NCBI GenBank assembly: GCA_016935775.1
Contig: JAFGQF010000184.1
Location: 1-14,647 of the forward strand
DNA: 14,647 bases
Direction of reading: 5' to 3'
Source: Caldifarciminota bacterium
Lineage (GTDB): Bacteria > Hydrothermota > Tepidihabitantia > Tepidihabitantales > Tepidihabitantaceae
The notes below the pieces were generated by a model. That model had not been told where the DNA came from, did not search any database, and worked only from the letters and a program-made list of their open reading frames with translations. Positions 1 to 6,212 of this stretch are shown here, in pieces (the stretch's first letter is position 1; each line of letters opens with the position of its first letter). Position numbers and translations under genes: made by a program.

Positions 1-120
1 GCCCTGGCCGACGGCCTGCGTCGCCGCGGCTTCACCGACGCCGACGCCCGCAAGGTGCTGGGCCTCAACTTCCTGCGCGCCTGGCGCGCGGCTCAGGCCG
101 GCCGCGGGCGAGCCGGTTGA
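1..120 (+). CDS. Membrane dipeptidase-like (peptidase M19) C-terminal fragment
   Basis: Frame 1 is open from the window edge to a TGA at 118-120, giving the last 39 residues of a protein whose start lies outside the window. The fragment reads ALADGLRRRGFTDADARKVL, then GLNFLRAW and a short basic tail. A 'L...GY/F-[ST]-D-x-[DE]-[VA]-x-K-[IV]-L-G-x-N-[FW]-x-R' ending is characteristic of the M19 family (renal or membrane dipeptidases), zinc enzymes that cleave dipeptides. None of the zinc ligands is in view, so the call rests only on this C-terminal signature. The stop codon lies inside the -35 box of the next gene's promoter, so the two genes are probably transcribed separately. Confidence 0.6.
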   Translation, partial: ALADGLRRRGFTDADARKVLGLNFLRAWRAAQAGRGRAG

Positions 121-144
121 CAGTCCGTCCCGGCGGGCTAATCT
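117..144 (+). promoter_or_regulatory. Promoter of the 1031-aa surface protein
   Basis: A perfect -35 box TTGACA (117-122) is followed by a 16-bp spacer and a weak -10 TAATCT (139-144). The -35 overlaps the TGA stop of the upstream dipeptidase. Transcription would start near 151, leaving a leader of about 60 nt before the ribosome binding site AAGGAG (201-206) and the ATG at 213. The -35 is strong but the -10 is poor. Confidence 0.5.
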
Positions 145-212
145 CAAACCGCCCAGCGCGAGCACCGGCAACCGGGGCCGCGTCATCGGTGACCGCTGGC
201 AAGGAGACAAAG

Positions 213-3200
213 ATGAAACTGCCGCCATTCCGCCCGTCCACCACGATGCAACTGGTGATGCTGGGCGCGCTCGCCGCATCAGCCATCGCCCAGCCGGTGC
301 TGCTGTCCGAGGACTTCAACGACACCTGGGACACCCGCAACCCGCCGCCCGGCTGGCGCATCGTCTTCGACGGCGAGCCGACGCCCGGCGACTGGCACCG
401 CGCGCCGGAAGGGTCGTCACCCTGGGAAGACAACCCGACCGCCTTTGCCCTGCTCGATTCCTCCGGGGCCGGTGAAAATCACGATTCGCTCATCACGCCA
501 CCGATTGACTGCTCCGAACACGCAACCGTCTTCCTGCGCTGCTCGACATTCTGCATGATGCAGCCCGGCCCCTACGAGGCGGTGCTTGTCGGCAGCACGG
601 GCGGTGGCCCGTTCGAGCACCTCGTGTTCGACTACACCGGGCAGAACGTCGGGCCCGAACTGCAAGTGCTGCCGCTCCAATGGGCAGCCAACCAGCCGGA
701 AGTCCAACTGGCCTGGGTACTGGAAGGCAATAACGCGACGGTACCGTTCTGGGCTCTGGACAACGTGTCGGTGGTCGGCGAAACACAGCAGGGCGATGTC
801 GGTGTCGAGGCGATTCTCAGCCCCGGCGACACGGTCGACTACGGCCAGCGGGTAGAGCCGCAGGCCCGGGTTCGCAACTTCGGCGGCCAGCCAGCATCGT
901 TCTGGACGACGATGGAGATCGGCGGCGACTACCTCGACTCGGCGCTGGTCCGGGACCTGCCCCCGGACAGCTCAGTGACCCTCACCTTCGGATCCTGGAA
1001 CGTGAACCAGCTCGGCGCGCTGCTGGTTTCGGCCACGACCAAGCTGCCCGACGACATCAACCCGGACAACGACCGGCTGGACCGGGTGACCACGGTCCGG
1101 TCCCGCGACATCGGCGTCCTCGTCATCGTCGTGCCGCCCGACACCGTTGACTCGGGCTCGGTAGTCACTCCGACCGCCCGGGTCGCCAGCTTCGGTACCG
1201 AGCCGGTCGGGCCGTTCTGGTGCTGGTTCTCGATTCCCGGCAGCTACCGGGACAGCAGCCAGTTGGCCGGGCTCGAGCCGGGACAGCAAGTCCCGGTGGA
1301 GTTCGCACCGTGGACAGTCACCGGCAGCGGCTTGCTCTCATGCGCTTGCAGCACCTGGGCTGACGACATCAACCCGGCGAATGATACCGCCCGCAAGCAG
1401 TTCTTCGTCCGCGGCGGTGGCGGCGGGGCTGTCGACGTCGCGGCGGTCGCGGTCCTGGCGCCGGCAGGCTCGATGCGTGAGAGCACGCTCGTGTTTCCGC
1501 AATGCGTGGTCGGCAACAACGGCCGAGAGCCGGCCCGCACCCTCGCGGGGCTCACCGTCCTGCTCGCCGGCGAGCCGGTCTACTCCGAGAGTCTCGACGT
1601 CACCATTCCGCCCGGCTCGCTCGATACCGTCGCGCTGCCGCAGTGGACGGCCGCGCCCTCGGGCAACTACGAAGCCCGGCTGACCGTCTTCCTCGACGGC
1701 GACGAGAACCCGGCCAACGACACCTTGACCGAGCCGTTCGTCGTCGGGCAGATCCACGACGTCGGGGTGGACGCACTGCTGGCGCCGATCGGCGGCATAC
1801 CTCCCGGCCCGAAAACTCCCAGCGCCCGCATCCGTAACTACGGGGACTACACCGAGTCCTTCTGGACCCGCTTCTGGATTGAAGACCTTGACGGAACGGT
1901 CTACTCGGATTCGATCCAGGTCCCGGGGCTCCACCCCGGGCTCGCCATCACCCTGAACTTCGCGGCCTGGAACGCCGAGAACGGCAGCTACACGGCGCGC
2001 TGCTCGACCCTGCTCGAAACCGACCCCGTCCCGGCGAACGACTGGCGCGAGGCCCGGGTGGACGTGCGCCAACAGGTCATCCAGGGATGGCGCGAGCTCG
2101 ATTCGCTGCCCGGCGGGTCGCGGGTCAAGGACGGCGGTGCCCTCGCCCTGCTGCCGGTGACGCCGTCCGGCCGCGTCTACGCGCTCCGGGGCAACAAGAC
2201 CAACGACTTCCTTTGCTATGACATCGGCGCCGGCTGGCAGTCGCTGCCCCCGGTCCCGGGCGAAGAGCCGGTGCGCAAGGGCGGGGCGATGTGCGGCGAT
2301 GGTGAGAGCCGCCTGTACGTTACCAAGGGCAACAACACCCTCGAGTTCTACCGCTACGATGCGGGCGACAGCGGCTGGAGCGCGCTGCCCGACATCCCGC
2401 TCGGGCCCGACGGCAAGAAGGTCAAGGGCGGCACCGACCTGGCCTACGTTCCCTCGGGTGACACCGGTTACGTCTACGTGCTGAAGGGCTACAAGACCGA
2501 GTTCTACCGGTTCAACACCGTGACCCGCGCCTGGGACACGCTCGAGAACGCGCCGACCGGCATCAAGGACAAGTGGGACAAGGGCTCCTGGTTGGTCTAC
2601 GACGGCGCCGGGGCGCTCTATGCCCACAAGGCCAAGTACTACGACAAGCAGGCCCCGGTTCCGCGACACGAAATGTGGCGCTTCAACATCGCCACCGGGC
2701 GCTGGCAGGTACCGGCACTGCCCGGCATGCCGCTCGAGGGAATGCACGGCGGCAGCCTCAAGAAGAAGAAGTCCAAAGACGGCGGCTCGGCCGCCTGGTA
2801 CGACGACGGCATCTTCGCCATCAAGGGCGGCAACACCCAGCAGTTCTTCCGGTTCGATGTTGACGGGCTTTCCTGGGAGGAGCTCGACACCTTCCCGACC
2901 CTGGGCTCGACCGGCAAGAAGAAACGCGTCAAGCACGGCGCCGACATCGTGAGTTCCGGCGACGGCTACTTCTACGCCCTGAAGGGCAACAAAACCAACG
3001 AGTTCTGGCGCTTCGGATGGGGAAGCGGCTCCGGCCTGGCCGAGCAGCCGGCCGGCGTGCCGCCGGCCGGCCGGACAATCGCAATCATGCCCAGCCCGGC
3101 CCATGCCCGCGCCAGGTTCCTGCCGCCCGGAACCGGCCCGGCGCTGATCCGGCTGTTCGATAGCGATGGACGGCTGGTGCGTGAAAACCGGGTGGTGACC

Positions 3201-3308
3201 ACCCGCGCCGGCATCGAACTCGACCTGGTCGGTCTCGCCCCCGGAGCCTACTTCCTGAAGGTTGAGCAGGCCGGCAACCTGGCCGCGGCCAAGCTGGTGA
3301 TTGAGTAG
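213..3308 (+). CDS. Secreted multidomain surface protein: anchor-J-like domain, 4 CARDB repeats, Kelch-like propeller, sorting tail
   Basis: A 1031-aa predicted exported protein. The frame is open from 117, but ATG 213 is chosen because AAGGAG lies 6 nt upstream and a signal peptide follows (hydrophobic LVMLGALAASAIA, likely cleavage near residue 26). Residues about 30-190 (SEDFND...PPGW...SLITPPIDC...ALDNVSV) resemble the choice-of-anchor-J/MAM-like jelly-roll domain. Four CARDB-like Ig repeats follow, at about 194-296, 298-400, 406-512 and 515-618, most ending in a D-x-NP-x-ND type motif. A Gly5 linker (401-405) separates repeats 2 and 3. Residues 624-935 form six Kelch-like blades rich in Lys. 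Residues 955-1031 form a Por-secretion-like tail with PSPA, LFDSDGRLV, GAYFLKV and a terminal KLVIE. CARDB and Kelch domains usually mediate adhesion or ligand binding; no catalytic motif is visible. The ligand is unknown. The gene ends at a convergent hairpin and has a minus-strand paralogue at 8907-13118. Confidence 0.85.
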   Translation: MKLPPFRPSTTMQLVMLGALAASAIAQPVLLSEDFNDTWDTRNPPPGWRIVFDGEPTPGDWHRAPEGSSPWEDNPTAFALLDSSGAGENHDSLITPPIDCSEHATVFLRCSTFCMMQPGPYEAVLVGSTGGGPFEHLVFDYTGQNVGPELQVLPLQWAANQPEVQLAWVLEGNNATVPFWALDNVSVVGETQQGDVGVEAILSPGDTVDYGQRVEPQARVRNFGGQPASFWTTMEIGGDYLDSALVRDLPPDSSVTLTFGSWNVNQLGALLVSATTKLPDDINPDNDRLDRVTTVRSRDIGVLVIVVPPDTVDSGSVVTPTARVASFGTEPVGPFWCWFSIPGSYRDSSQLAGLEPGQQVPVEFAPWTVTGSGLLSCACSTWADDINPANDTARKQFFVRGGGGGAVDVAAVAVLAPAGSMRESTLVFPQCVVGNNGREPARTLAGLTVLLAGEPVYSESLDVTIPPGSLDTVALPQWTAAPSGNYEARLTVFLDGDENPANDTLTEPFVVGQIHDVGVDALLAPIGGIPPGPKTPSARIRNYGDYTESFWTRFWIEDLDGTVYSDSIQVPGLHPGLAITLNFAAWNAENGSYTARCSTLLETDPVPANDWREARVDVRQQVIQGWRELDSLPGGSRVKDGGALALLPVTPSGRVYALRGNKTNDFLCYDIGAGWQSLPPVPGEEPVRKGGAMCGDGESRLYVTKGNNTLEFYRYDAGDSGWSALPDIPLGPDGKKVKGGTDLAYVPSGDTGYVYVLKGYKTEFYRFNTVTRAWDTLENAPTGIKDKWDKGSWLVYDGAGALYAHKAKYYDKQAPVPRHEMWRFNIATGRWQVPALPGMPLEGMHGGSLKKKKSKDGGSAAWYDDGIFAIKGGNTQQFFRFDVDGLSWEELDTFPTLGSTGKKKRVKHGADIVSSGDGYFYALKGNKTNEFWRFGWGSGSGLAEQPAGVPPAGRTIAIMPSPAHARARFLPPGTGPALIRLFDSDGRLVRENRVVTTRAGIELDLVGLAPGAYFLKVEQAGNLAAAKLVIE
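792..2066 (+). repeat. Four tandem CARDB-like repeats within the 1031-aa protein
   Basis: Four units of about 100 residues begin with [GRVH]-D-[VI]-x-V-x-x-[IL]-x-[ASV]-P (GDVGVEAILSP, RDIGVLVIVVP, VDVAAVAVLAP, HDVGVDALLAP). Most then show P-x-A-R-[VI] and end with D-[ED]-NP-A-ND-like motifs. This is the pattern of CARDB (cell-adhesion-related, bacterial) Ig-like domains. They are diverged in protein sequence, so this is an old duplication. The last unit contains the SYTARCST segment that marks the 'C-type' unit of the paralogue (see 10212-12137). Confidence 0.75.
2082..3017 (+). repeat. Six-bladed lysine-rich Kelch-like propeller (copy 1)
   Basis: Six units of about 50 residues follow the scheme W-x-x-[LM]-x-x-x-P ... 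[VR]-K-[GDH]-G ... [YF]-[AV]-[LTI]-[KR]-G-[NYG]-[KN]-T-x-x-F-x-R-[YF]. The signature ends are ALRGNKT, VTKGNNT, VLKGYKT, AHKAKYY, AIKGGNT and ALKGNKT, at residues 657-663, 703-709, 757-762, 804-810, 869-875 and 922-928. Blades 5 and 6 have extra Lys runs (KKKKSK, KKKRVK). In ordinary Kelch repeats the strand carries a Gly-Gly pair; here the equivalent place holds Lys-Gly. Blade 4 departs most from the signature. Confidence 0.7.
2821..2850. repeat. Inverted 30-bp identity with 9395-9424
   Basis: These 30 bases in propeller blade 5 of the 1031-aa protein are identical, in inverted orientation, to 9395-9424 in the 1403-aa paralogue. A second perfect inverted match of 26 bases joins 2484-2509 with 9748-9773 (blade 3). 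Together they place homologous segments on either side of the housekeeping block. Confidence 0.85.
3075..3305 (+). other. C-terminal Por-secretion-like sorting domain
   Basis: Residues 955-1031 match the layout of type IX-type sorting tails: PSPA near the start, a beta strand ending LFDSDGRLV, L-x-x-L-APGAYFLKV, and a last strand AAKLVIE. The same layout ends the 1403-aa paralogue (residues 1321-1403), and its beginning is visible in the YVTN protein at the window end. These tails direct export and surface attachment in FCB-group bacteria. No secretion-machinery gene is in this window. Confidence 0.7.
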
Positions 3309-3325
3309 TCACGGGCCGGACAAAG

Positions 3326-3365
3326 ACGACCGGGCGCGACCAACAGGTCGCGCCCGGTCGTTGTT
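3326..3365. terminator. Bidirectional hairpin terminator between convergent genes
   Basis: A perfect 16-bp stem (3326-3341 with 3346-3361) has a 4-nt AACA loop and is followed by TTGTT on the plus strand. It lies between the stop of the surface protein (3308) and the stop of kbl (3375, minus strand), so it can serve both. The U tract is weak, but the stem is long and GC-rich. Confidence 0.8.
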
Positions 3366-3374
3366 GCCGGCCGC

Positions 3375-4625
3375 CTAGAGCCCGTACTTCTCGATGACCT
3401 CGTCCTTGCTCTTGCCGAGGATGTCGTACTTCCGGCCGATCTTCGTAAAGGCCTCGATCGCCTTGTCGATGTGCTCCTTCTCGTGCCCGGCCGAGAGCTG
3501 GACCCGGATACGCGCCAGGCCCTTGCCCACGACGGGATAGAAAAACCCGATGACATAGATGCCCTCGGCGTACATGTCGCGGGCGAAGTCCTGGGCCAGC
3601 TTGGCGTTGTAGAGCATTATCGGCACGATCGGGTGCACGCCCGGCCGGATATCGAACCCGGCGTCGGTCATCGCCTTGCGGAAGTAGTTGGTGTTCCACT
3701 CCAGCTTGTCCCGCCGCTCGGTCGTCCGGGACAGCAAATCAACGATCGTGATCGCCGACGCGGCGATCACCGGGGGAAGCGAGTTTGAGAACAGGTAGGG
3801 CCGCGACCGCTGGCGCAGGAGCTCGACAATCTCCTTGCGCGCCGCGGTGAACCCGCCGGACGCACCGCCGAGCGCCTTGCCCATCGTCGAGGTGATGATA
3901 TCCACCTTGCCCATCACGCCGCAGTGCTCGTGGGTGCCCTTGCCGTGCTTGCCCATGAAACCGGTGGCGTGGCTGTCGTCAACCATCACCAGGCAGTCGT
4001 ACTTCTCGCAGAGCTCGCAGATCTCCGCAAGCGGCGCCACGTCGCCGTCCATCGAGAACGCGCCGTCGGTCGCGAACACCCGGAACCGCGCCTGCTGAAC
4101 CTCGGCCGACTTCAGCTTCTCCTCGAGGTCGGCCATGTCCATGTGCTTGACGATGTAGCGCTTCGCCTTGGAAAGCCGGATGCCGTCGATCACCGAGGCG
4201 TGGTTCAGCGCATCGGTGAGGATCGCGTCCTGCTCCTTGAACAGCGCCTCGAACAGGCCGCCGTTGGCGTCGAAGCAGGACGAGTAGAGAATCGCGTCGT
4301 CCAGCCCGAGGAACGCCGCGATCTTGCGCTCCAGCTCCCGGTGGATATCCTGCGTGCCGCAGATGAACCGGACGCTCGACAGGCCGTAGCCCCATTCGTC
4401 CAGCGCCTTGTGCGCCGCCTTGATCGTCTCCGGGTGGCTGGACAACCCGAGGTAGTTGTTCGCACAGAAGTTCAGCACTTCCTGCTGGGCCGCGCCGGCC
4501 GGGAACTCGACCTTGATGTCCGCGCCCTGCGGCCCGTAGATGTAGCGCTCTTCCTTGTAGAGCCCCGCTTCCCGCACGTCCTTGAGCTCGGTCTGCAGGA
4601 ACTCCTTGATCTTGCCGTACGCCAT
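3375..4625 (-). CDS. kbl: 2-amino-3-ketobutyrate CoA ligase (glycine C-acetyltransferase)
   Basis: A 416-aa PLP-dependent alpha-oxoamine synthase, close to the usual ~400 aa. It cleaves 2-amino-3-ketobutyrate with CoA to glycine and acetyl-CoA, the second step of threonine degradation via threonine dehydrogenase, in the cytoplasm. Visible motifs: NFCANNYLGLSSHP (52-65), GTQDIHRELE (90-99), DALNHASVIDGIR (138-150), the cofactor-binding VDDSHATGF (215-223), and TSTMGKALGGASGG (245-258) with the Schiff-base lysine K250. The following RQRSRPYLFSNSLPP also matches Kbl rather than BioF or HemA. AAGGAGG (4631-4637) sits 5 nt before the ATG, inside the end of deoC. The deoC TGA directly abuts this ATG, so translation is probably coupled. 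No threonine dehydrogenase gene is in the window. Confidence 0.95.
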   Translation of the reverse strand: MAYGKIKEFLQTELKDVREAGLYKEERYIYGPQGADIKVEFPAGAAQQEVLNFCANNYLGLSSHPETIKAAHKALDEWGYGLSSVRFICGTQDIHRELERKIAAFLGLDDAILYSSCFDANGGLFEALFKEQDAILTDALNHASVIDGIRLSKAKRYIVKHMDMADLEEKLKSAEVQQARFRVFATDGAFSMDGDVAPLAEICELCEKYDCLVMVDDSHATGFMGKHGKGTHEHCGVMGKVDIITSTMGKALGGASGGFTAARKEIVELLRQRSRPYLFSNSLPPVIAASAITIVDLLSRTTERRDKLEWNTNYFRKAMTDAGFDIRPGVHPIVPIMLYNAKLAQDFARDMYAEGIYVIGFFYPVVGKGLARIRVQLSAGHEKEHIDKAIEAFTKIGRKYDILGKSKDEVIEKYGL

Positions 4626-5300
4626 TCAGTCCTCCTTGGATTCTTGTGCTTGCTGTCGGACAATCGTCACCCCGGAGCTGGTGCCGAGCCGGGTAGCACC
4701 CGCGGCCAGCATCAGCCGGGCGGTCGCCAGGTCGCGGATGCCGCCCGATGCCTTCACCCCGACCCGACCGCGGGCAGTATCGACCAGCAGCCGGACGTCG
4801 GCCTCGGTCGCCCCGCCGGTCGAAAACCCGGTCGAAGTCTTGACGAACCTCGCCCCGGCATCGATTACCAGCCCGGTCGCCCTCTCCTTCTCCTTGTCGG
4901 TCAAGAGGCACGTCTCGATAATCACCTTCACCGGCCGGCCCTGCGCCGCCTCCACCACCGCCGCGACATCGTCCCGCACCAGGTCGTCGCGACCATCCCT
5001 GAGCGCCCCGATGTTCATCACCATGTCGAGCTCGCCCGCCCCCAGTTCGACCGCGGCCGCGGCCTCGGCCGCCTTGGCGCGGGACAGGCTGGCGCCGAGC
5101 GGGAAACCGATGACGGTGGCGACCAGGACCCCGGCTCCCTCAAGTTCTGCCGCCGCGAGCTTCACCCGGCAGGGATTGACGCAGACGGCGCAAAACCGGT
5201 GCTCGCGCGCCTCGGCGCAGAGCCGCCTGACCTGCTCCGCCGTGGCGTCGGGCTTGAGCAGGGTATGGTCGATGAACCGGGCGACTGCTGGTTCTTTCAC
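4626..5300 (-). CDS. deoC: Deoxyribose-phosphate aldolase
   Basis: Class I aldolase converting 2-deoxyribose 5-phosphate to glyceraldehyde 3-phosphate and acetaldehyde in deoxynucleoside catabolism. From the GTG at 5300 the protein is 224 aa, similar to short bacterial DeoC. Motifs: IDHTLLKPDAT near the N-terminus, ATVIGFPLGA, ELDMVMNIGAL with the proton-relay Asp (D92), FVKTSTGFSTGGAT with Schiff-base K154, and GVKASGGIRD with K183. An in-frame ATG at 5330 would add ten residues (234 aa). It is less likely because a good -10 box (TAGAAT) overlaps that ATG, and the GTG start leaves a Bacillus-like short lead before IDHT. If deoC is read only from an upstream transcript, the ATG remains possible. 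The stop abuts the kbl start. Confidence 0.93.
   Translation of the reverse strand: MKEPAVARFIDHTLLKPDATAEQVRRLCAEAREHRFCAVCVNPCRVKLAAAELEGAGVLVATVIGFPLGASLSRAKAAEAAAAVELGAGELDMVMNIGALRDGRDDLVRDDVAAVVEAAQGRPVKVIIETCLLTDKEKERATGLVIDAGARFVKTSTGFSTGGATEADVRLLVDTARGRVGVKASGGIRDLATARLMLAAGATRLGTSSGVTIVRQQAQESKED
4631..4637 (-). promoter_or_regulatory. Ribosome binding site of kbl inside deoC
   Basis: AAGGAGG on the minus strand lies 5 nt before the kbl ATG and within the last codons of deoC. It fixes the kbl start. It also contrasts with the neighbouring housekeeping genes, which have no such site. Confidence 0.85.
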
Positions 5301-5328
5301 GAAAACTATGTCCGGGTCTTGCCGCGCC

Positions 5329-5356
5329 ATTCTAGGCGGGCGGCCCTCCGAGTCAA
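5329..5356 (-). promoter_or_regulatory. Promoter of deoC-kbl
   Basis: On the minus strand TTGACT (5351-5356), a 16-bp spacer and TAGAAT (5329-5334) each match the consensus at 5 of 6 positions. The -10 runs into the ATG at 5328-5330, so a transcript from here would begin around 5322 and exclude that ATG. This favours GTG 5300 as the deoC start, with a leader of about 20 nt and no visible ribosome binding site. Confidence 0.6.
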
Positions 5357-5372
5357 GACACCGGCCCGGGCG

Positions 5373-6143
5373 TCATCCGGGATCGAATTCCTGGCAGCCG
5401 GCATCGCCGGACACGTCGCCCGCGCCCCAGGGCTGGCACTTGCCCGAATCGGTCCCGTCGGCGGGTCCATCGTCCCGGAGCAGCACCACCGGCGTCAGCG
5501 CGTCGCCCTGCCCGGCCGGGTTGTCAGCGAGCGCCGCCTGCACCAGCTCGACATCCAGCCCGGCCGACGCGCCGACGACCTTGCACCCGAAGATGTCGTT
5601 GGCGTCGACCACCGCCGCGGCGCAGCCGGTCACCTCGGCCATCAGCGCGGCTGAACAATCCGGGTCCTTCGGACCCTTGATGACGCAGTCATAGAACTCG
5701 CTGACGCCCGAGGTGTGGGCGGCGTCAATCATCGCCGCCTGTTGCCCGGCCACCCGGTAGAAATCGCCCCGCCGGCCACGCAGCTTGCCCCACGCCCCGG
5801 CCAGTGATGCGCGGACGATCCGGGGCGCGCCGACCTCCTCGATGGCGCACTGCATCGACCACGGGCTGCGCAACCCGATGCCGTAGGGCACCTTGCGCAC
5901 GAACCGCCAGAGCACCCGGGCCCAGAACCCGGGCCGGATACGACTCACCGGTATCGCCCGGCCCTCCATCACCGCAACCGGGCTTTCGGCGATGGTGACG
6001 ATATCGCCCGGCTGGACGACCGGGTCCACGTGCCGCCGCATCACCTCGTCGAGGTTGTCCTGCTCGGTCAGCAGGCCGGTCCTGACCATCACCCGGCGCA
6101 CCCGCCGCCCACGGACACTGACGACATCCGGCTTCTCGCGCAC
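5373..6143 (-). CDS. CofE-like F420-0:gamma-glutamyl ligase family protein
   Basis: From GTG 6143 the protein is 256 aa. It matches a bacterial subgroup of the CofE fold (glutamate ligation to a phosphorylated cofactor), often annotated coenzyme F420-0:L-glutamate ligase. Family features: RTGLLTEQDNLDEVMRRHV, QPGDIVTIAESPVAVMEGR (44-62), RPGFWARVLWRFVRK, MQCAIEEVGAPRIVRASLAG (97-116), RRGDFYRVAG (124-133), CVIKGPKDPD (153-162), VDANDIFG (179-186) and NPAGQGDALTPVVLL (208-222). About 30 residues beyond VVLLRDD look unstructured. The frame extends to a TTG at 6176, but that TTG forms the -35 box, so GTG 6143 is preferred. Members of this subgroup occur in bacteria not known to make F420, so the real acceptor is uncertain. 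It may be co-transcribed with deoC-kbl downstream, or separated from it by the deoC promoter. Confidence 0.8.
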   Translation of the reverse strand: MREKPDVVSVRGRRVRRVMVRTGLLTEQDNLDEVMRRHVDPVVQPGDIVTIAESPVAVMEGRAIPVSRIRPGFWARVLWRFVRKVPYGIGLRSPWSMQCAIEEVGAPRIVRASLAGAWGKLRGRRGDFYRVAGQQAAMIDAAHTSGVSEFYDCVIKGPKDPDCSAALMAEVTGCAAAVVDANDIFGCKVVGASAGLDVELVQAALADNPAGQGDALTPVVLLRDDGPADGTDSGKCQPWGAGDVSGDAGCQEFDPG

Positions 6144-6148
6144 GCAAG

Positions 6149-6176
6149 AATCTAGCGGCCGCCGCGTTCGAATCAA
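6149..6176 (-). promoter_or_regulatory. Leaderless-type promoter of the CofE-like gene
   Basis: On the minus strand TTGATT (6171-6176), a 16-bp spacer, TAGATT (6149-6154), then 5 nt to the GTG at 6143. Transcription would start at or next to the start codon. There is no ribosome binding site. It faces away from the murJ promoter only 3 bp further along. Confidence 0.5.
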
Positions 6177-6179
6177 ATC

Positions 6180-6207
6180 TTGCCCGCGTCCCGACCCAGC
6201 CTATACT
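6180..6207 (+). promoter_or_regulatory. Leaderless-type promoter of murJ
   Basis: TTGCCC (6180-6185), a 16-bp spacer, TATACT (6202-6207; 5 of 6 to consensus), then 5 nt to the ATG at 6213. No Shine-Dalgarno sequence precedes the gene, so the message is probably leaderless. The geometry equals that of the divergent CofE-like promoter. Confidence 0.55.
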
Positions 6208-6212
6208 CGGCC

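Noticed and set aside
117..212. Upstream extension of the 1031-aa protein to 117
   Set aside because: The first codons lie in the promoter and leader; ATG 213 has AAGGAG and starts a signal peptide.
792..2066. The repeated CARDB and propeller coding sequence as a CRISPR or tandem DNA repeat
   Set aside because: The repetition is at protein level with diverged DNA; no regular direct DNA repeats with unique spacers are present.
1338..3104. A 588-codon minus-strand frame opposite the 1031-aa protein
   Set aside because: A mirror of the repeat-coding strand in GC-rich DNA, with no ribosome binding site or domain.
3924..5654. A 576-codon open frame on the plus strand across kbl and deoC
   Set aside because: It lies antisense to two clearly recognised enzymes and spans their junction. 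It has Arg/Leu/Val-rich low-complexity composition and no recognisable domain.
6180..6212. TTG start for murJ at 6180
   Set aside because: The TTG falls in the -35 box and the TATACT element lies between it and ATG 6213. MurJ proteins normally begin shortly before the first helix.
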